Shown here: piece after piece, positions 7,925 through 9,628 of the stretch
Numbering within the stretch: position 1 is the stretch's first letter
Layout: the number at the start of each line of letters is the position of its first letter
Origin: Ruminococcus sp. UBA3800
GTDB taxonomy: Bacteria; Bacillota; Clostridia; Oscillospirales; Ruminococcaceae
Direction: 5' to 3'
Length of the DNA stretch: 9,628 bases
Assembly (NCBI GenBank): GCA_002368715.1
Contig: DFEO01000045.1
Location: 1 to 9,628, forward strand
Program-made: the position numbers and the translations under genes
The notes under the pieces: generated by a model
Databases searched by the model: none
The model's input: the letters and a program-made list of their open reading frames with translations, nothing else
What the model was told of the DNA's origin: nothing

Positions 7925-8359
7925 TCACAGCGCCCGGCAAAAAAACACACCGTCTCCGCTGTCTTCGTCTCTGCTTTCAAAACCGAGCTTTCCAAACATA
8001 GCCCGTGCCGCCCTGTCCGAAGCGGACACTCTCTGCGCCTCCAGGCTCTCAAAGCCTTTTTGCTTTGCTATGAACATCGAATGCTCGGCCATAACGTGGC
8101 CAATGCCCTTTCCTCTCACGCCCTCGGCCACAGCATAAACAGCGCTCGCTGCCGTGCCGCTGCTGCCCGGACGGAGGATATACACTCCCGATACTTCGTC
8201 CTTATATTGCGCCGCACCGCAGTATACCTGTACCGAAAAGAACTTCCGTGCCTGCTCTGCATCCAGCTTTTGCCCAAAGCACCCGTTCCATATCGCTGTT
8301 ATTGTTTCAATGTCCTGCTCCTTAAAGGGTCGGACTGTAATGTGTCTGTATTTTTTCAT
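7925..8359 (-). CDS. GNAT family N-acetyltransferase
   Basis: A 144-residue single-domain GNAT enzyme, expected to move an acetyl group from acetyl-CoA to an amine of a small molecule or protein in the cytoplasm. The opening ITVRPFKEQDIETI is the usual beta1-alpha1 start of the fold. The acetyl-CoA pyrophosphate-binding motif is VRGKGIG (Arg82 to Gly87), preceded by the VYAVAEG strand. The C-terminal half has the common pattern in which a residue such as Ser or Asn precedes an alpha-helix ending in F-x-K-L-G-F (SASDRAARAMFGKLGF). The length is typical of the family. The start is supported by GGGAG six bases upstream (8366-8370). The substrate cannot be told from sequence. It sits 24 bases after the ABC-F gene and 22 bases before the esterase gene, so co-transcription is likely. 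Confidence 0.9.
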   Translation of the reverse strand: MKKYRHITVRPFKEQDIETITAIWNGCFGQKLDAEQARKFFSVQVYCGAAQYKDEVSGVYILRPGSSGTAASAVYAVAEGVRGKGIGHVMAEHSMFIAKQKGFESLEAQRVSASDRAARAMFGKLGFESRDEDSGDGVFFCRAL

Positions 8360-8365
8360 CTCTGT

Positions 8366-8370
8366 CTCCC
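8366..8370 (-). promoter_or_regulatory. Shine-Dalgarno of the GNAT gene
   Basis: GGGAG is six bases upstream of the ATG at 8357-8359, within the 24-base gap after the ABC-F stop. No promoter or hairpin is visible in the gap. Confidence 0.7.
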
Positions 8371-8383
8371 GAATGCAAGGCGG

Positions 8384-9628
8384 TCACTCTATGAAAGACT
8401 TCATTCCGTGCTCTCTTCTCCAGTCAAGGAACTCGTCATAGGTACCCATCCTGTCGATGCAGCCGTCGGGTGTTATCTCTATCACACGGTTAGCCACAGT
8501 CTGGACTATCTCGTGGTCGTGAGAAGCAAAGATGACCACTCCCTTGAAATCCACCATAGCGTTGTTCACCGCCGTTATCGACTCCAGGTCAAGGTGGTTG
8601 GTGGGTCTGTCAAGCATGATAACGTTGGAGCCGAACAGCATCATCCTTGAGAACATACATCTTACCTTCTCGCCTCCGGAAAGCACCTCCACAGGCTTGT
8701 ATATCTCGTCTCCCGAGAAAAGCATCTTGCCAAGGAAACCTCTTAAATAGGTGTCTGTTACCTCGGACTGGGAATAGGGTCTTATCCAGTCAACTATCGA
8801 CTCGGTGTGGCCGTTGAAATACTTCGAGTTGTCCACGGGGAAATAGGAGCGTGAGGTCGATACTCCCCACTTTATGGTGCCCTCGTCAGGCTCCTCCTCC
8901 TCGGCAAGTATCTTGAACAGAGCCGTTACGGCCTGCTCGTTCTCGGAGATGAACGCTACCTTGTCGGTCCTTGAAAGGGTGAAGGAAACGTTATTGAGAA
9001 GCTTTACACCATCGACCGTCTTCGAGATGCCGTTTACTTTAAGGATGTCCTTTCCGAGGTCACGGTCCATCGTGAACTGAACAAAGGGATACTTTCTCGA
9101 GGATGCCGGTATCTCCTCCAGGCTTATCTTGTCGAGCAGCTTTCTTCTTGCCGTTGCCTGACGGGACTTTGACTTGTTTGCAGAGAAGCGGTTTATAAAC
9201 TCCTGGAGCTCTTTTATCTTGTCCTCGTTTTTCTTCTGCTGGTTCTTCATGAGCCGCTGCATAAGCTGCGAGGACTCATACCAGAACTCATAGTTTCCGA
9301 CATACATCTTTATCTTGGTATAGTCTATATCCACTATGTGGGTGCATACGTTATTGAGGAAGTGCCTGTCATGGGATACCACAAGGACAGTTCCGAAATA
9401 GTCAGCAAGGAAATCCTCCAGCCAGCGGATAGCGTCGATGTCCAGGTGGTTGGTGGGCTCGTCCAGCATGATGATGTCGGGGTTGCCGAAAAGCGCCTGC
9501 GCCAACAGCACCTTCACCTTTTCGTTACCCGAAAGGGCAGACATCTGCTGATAAAGTATATCCTCACTCAGACCCAGACCCTGTATCAGCTTTGAGGCAT
9601 CGCTCTCAGCCTCCCAGCCGTTGAGCTC
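8384..9628 (-). CDS. ykpA: ABC-F family ATPase, YkpA/YbiT group (5' end missing)
   Basis: Cytoplasmic tandem-ATPase protein of the ABC-F family, which acts on the ribosome and has no membrane domain. The reading frame is open to the window edge, so the start and the first Walker A lie outside; 414 residues remain. Numbering from the first residue seen: NBD1 signature LSGNEK (32-37), Walker B with DEPTNHLD (56-63), switch SHDR (85-88); a charged, helical inter-domain linker at about 118-170, where ABC-F proteins contact the P-site tRNA; NBD2 signature LSGGEK (316-321). NBD2 is degenerate: SENEQAVTA (228-236) replaces a GxxGxGKST Walker A, and the Walker B reads DRPTNHLD with Arg341 instead of the catalytic Glu. 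As I remember it, Bacillus YkpA also has an aberrant second Walker A but keeps DEPTNHLD; E. coli YbiT is canonical. The gene ends 24 bases before the acetyltransferase start. The exact cellular role of this group is not settled. The Met at 9542-9544 is internal, since the signature motif follows it at once. Confidence 0.92.
   Translation of the reverse strand, partial: ELNGWEAESDASKLIQGLGLSEDILYQQMSALSGNEKVKVLLAQALFGNPDIIMLDEPTNHLDIDAIRWLEDFLADYFGTVLVVSHDRHFLNNVCTHIVDIDYTKIKMYVGNYEFWYESSQLMQRLMKNQQKKNEDKIKELQEFINRFSANKSKSRQATARRKLLDKISLEEIPASSRKYPFVQFTMDRDLGKDILKVNGISKTVDGVKLLNNVSFTLSRTDKVAFISENEQAVTALFKILAEEEEPDEGTIKWGVSTSRSYFPVDNSKYFNGHTESIVDWIRPYSQSEVTDTYLRGFLGKMLFSGDEIYKPVEVLSGGEKVRCMFSRMMLFGSNVIMLDRPTNHLDLESITAVNNAMVDFKGVVIFASHDHEIVQTVANRVIEITPDGCIDRMGTYDEFLDWRREHGMKSFIE

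Larger units (their letters stand above)
61..9628 (-). other. predicted five-gene transcription unit
   Basis: The five genes run in the same direction with gaps of 24, 22, 2 and 28 bases. No inverted repeat followed by a T-run was seen in any gap, and none has room for a typical promoter plus leader. Co-transcription from a promoter upstream of the ABC-F gene, outside the window, is the simplest reading. Internal promoters inside coding sequence cannot be excluded. Confidence 0.6.

Noticed and set aside
7903..8052. 50-codon N-terminal extension of the esterase
   Set aside because: It overlaps the end of the GNAT gene in another frame, encodes unrelated Arg/Cys-rich sequence, and the internal ATG has a strong GGAGG site at family-typical position.
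7796..8650. 284-codon open frame on the plus strand across esterase, GNAT and ABC-F genes
   Set aside because: It spans parts of three recognised genes on the other strand, and the protein is Leu/Arg/Ser/His-rich without a known motif.
9542..9544. ATG as the start of the ABC-F gene
   Set aside because: The frame stays open to the window edge and the upstream 28 codons (ELNGWEAES...) match the YkpA family, so this Met is internal.
1..9628. CRISPR array, tRNA or rRNA genes, insertion sequence ends, riboswitch or intrinsic terminators
   Set aside because: Coding density is nearly complete, the gaps are 28 bases or less, and no repeat array, terminal inverted repeat or hairpin plus T-run was seen.

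Overview
All five genes in this window lie on the minus strand, so transcription runs from base 9628 towards base 1. In order of transcription they are: an ABC-F ribosome-associated ATPase (YkpA/YbiT group, 5' end outside the window); a GNAT N-acetyltransferase; a sialate O-acetylesterase-family SGNH esterase; a class I SAM-dependent methyltransferase; and a giant 1899-residue superfamily 1 helicase that carries a transglutaminase-like domain, DUF4011, a Vsr/MTES_1575-type nuclease fold and DUF3320. The gaps between genes are 24, 22, 2 and 28 bases. I see no terminator-like hairpin in any gap, so the simplest reading is one transcription unit whose promoter lies outside the window. No RNA genes, CRISPR array, insertion sequence or attachment site was found.

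The protein sequences point to a Clostridia-type Bacillota, most plausibly a Ruminococcus-like gut or rumen bacterium. The ABC-F protein closely resembles Bacillus YkpA, the upstream genes have GGAGG-type Shine-Dalgarno sites, and the helicase resembles clostridial DUF4011/DUF3320 proteins. This placement is inference from remembered family features; no search was run.

The first four genes look like ordinary accessory metabolism and translation functions. The helicase fills about 60% of the window and is the most interesting gene. Its layout (N-terminal beta-rich region, transglutaminase-like domain, DUF4011, split SF1 helicase with an insert of about 600 residues, PD-(D/E)XK-type nuclease fold, DUF3320) resembles the DUF4011-helicase-Vsr class reported as single-gene antiphage candidates. 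All helicase motifs are intact, but the nuclease site has lost its expected Glu (Met1633) and its nearby Tyr-His pair. The protein may therefore act as a translocase or sensor and not as a nuclease.

The second oddity is the ABC-F protein. Its second ATPase half has no recognisable Walker A and has Arg where the catalytic Glu should be, and the signature motif that would complete that same composite site is also altered (LSGNEK). The opposite site keeps every element that lies inside the window. The protein thus looks built around one active and one dead ATP site. No wholly new multi-gene system is evident.
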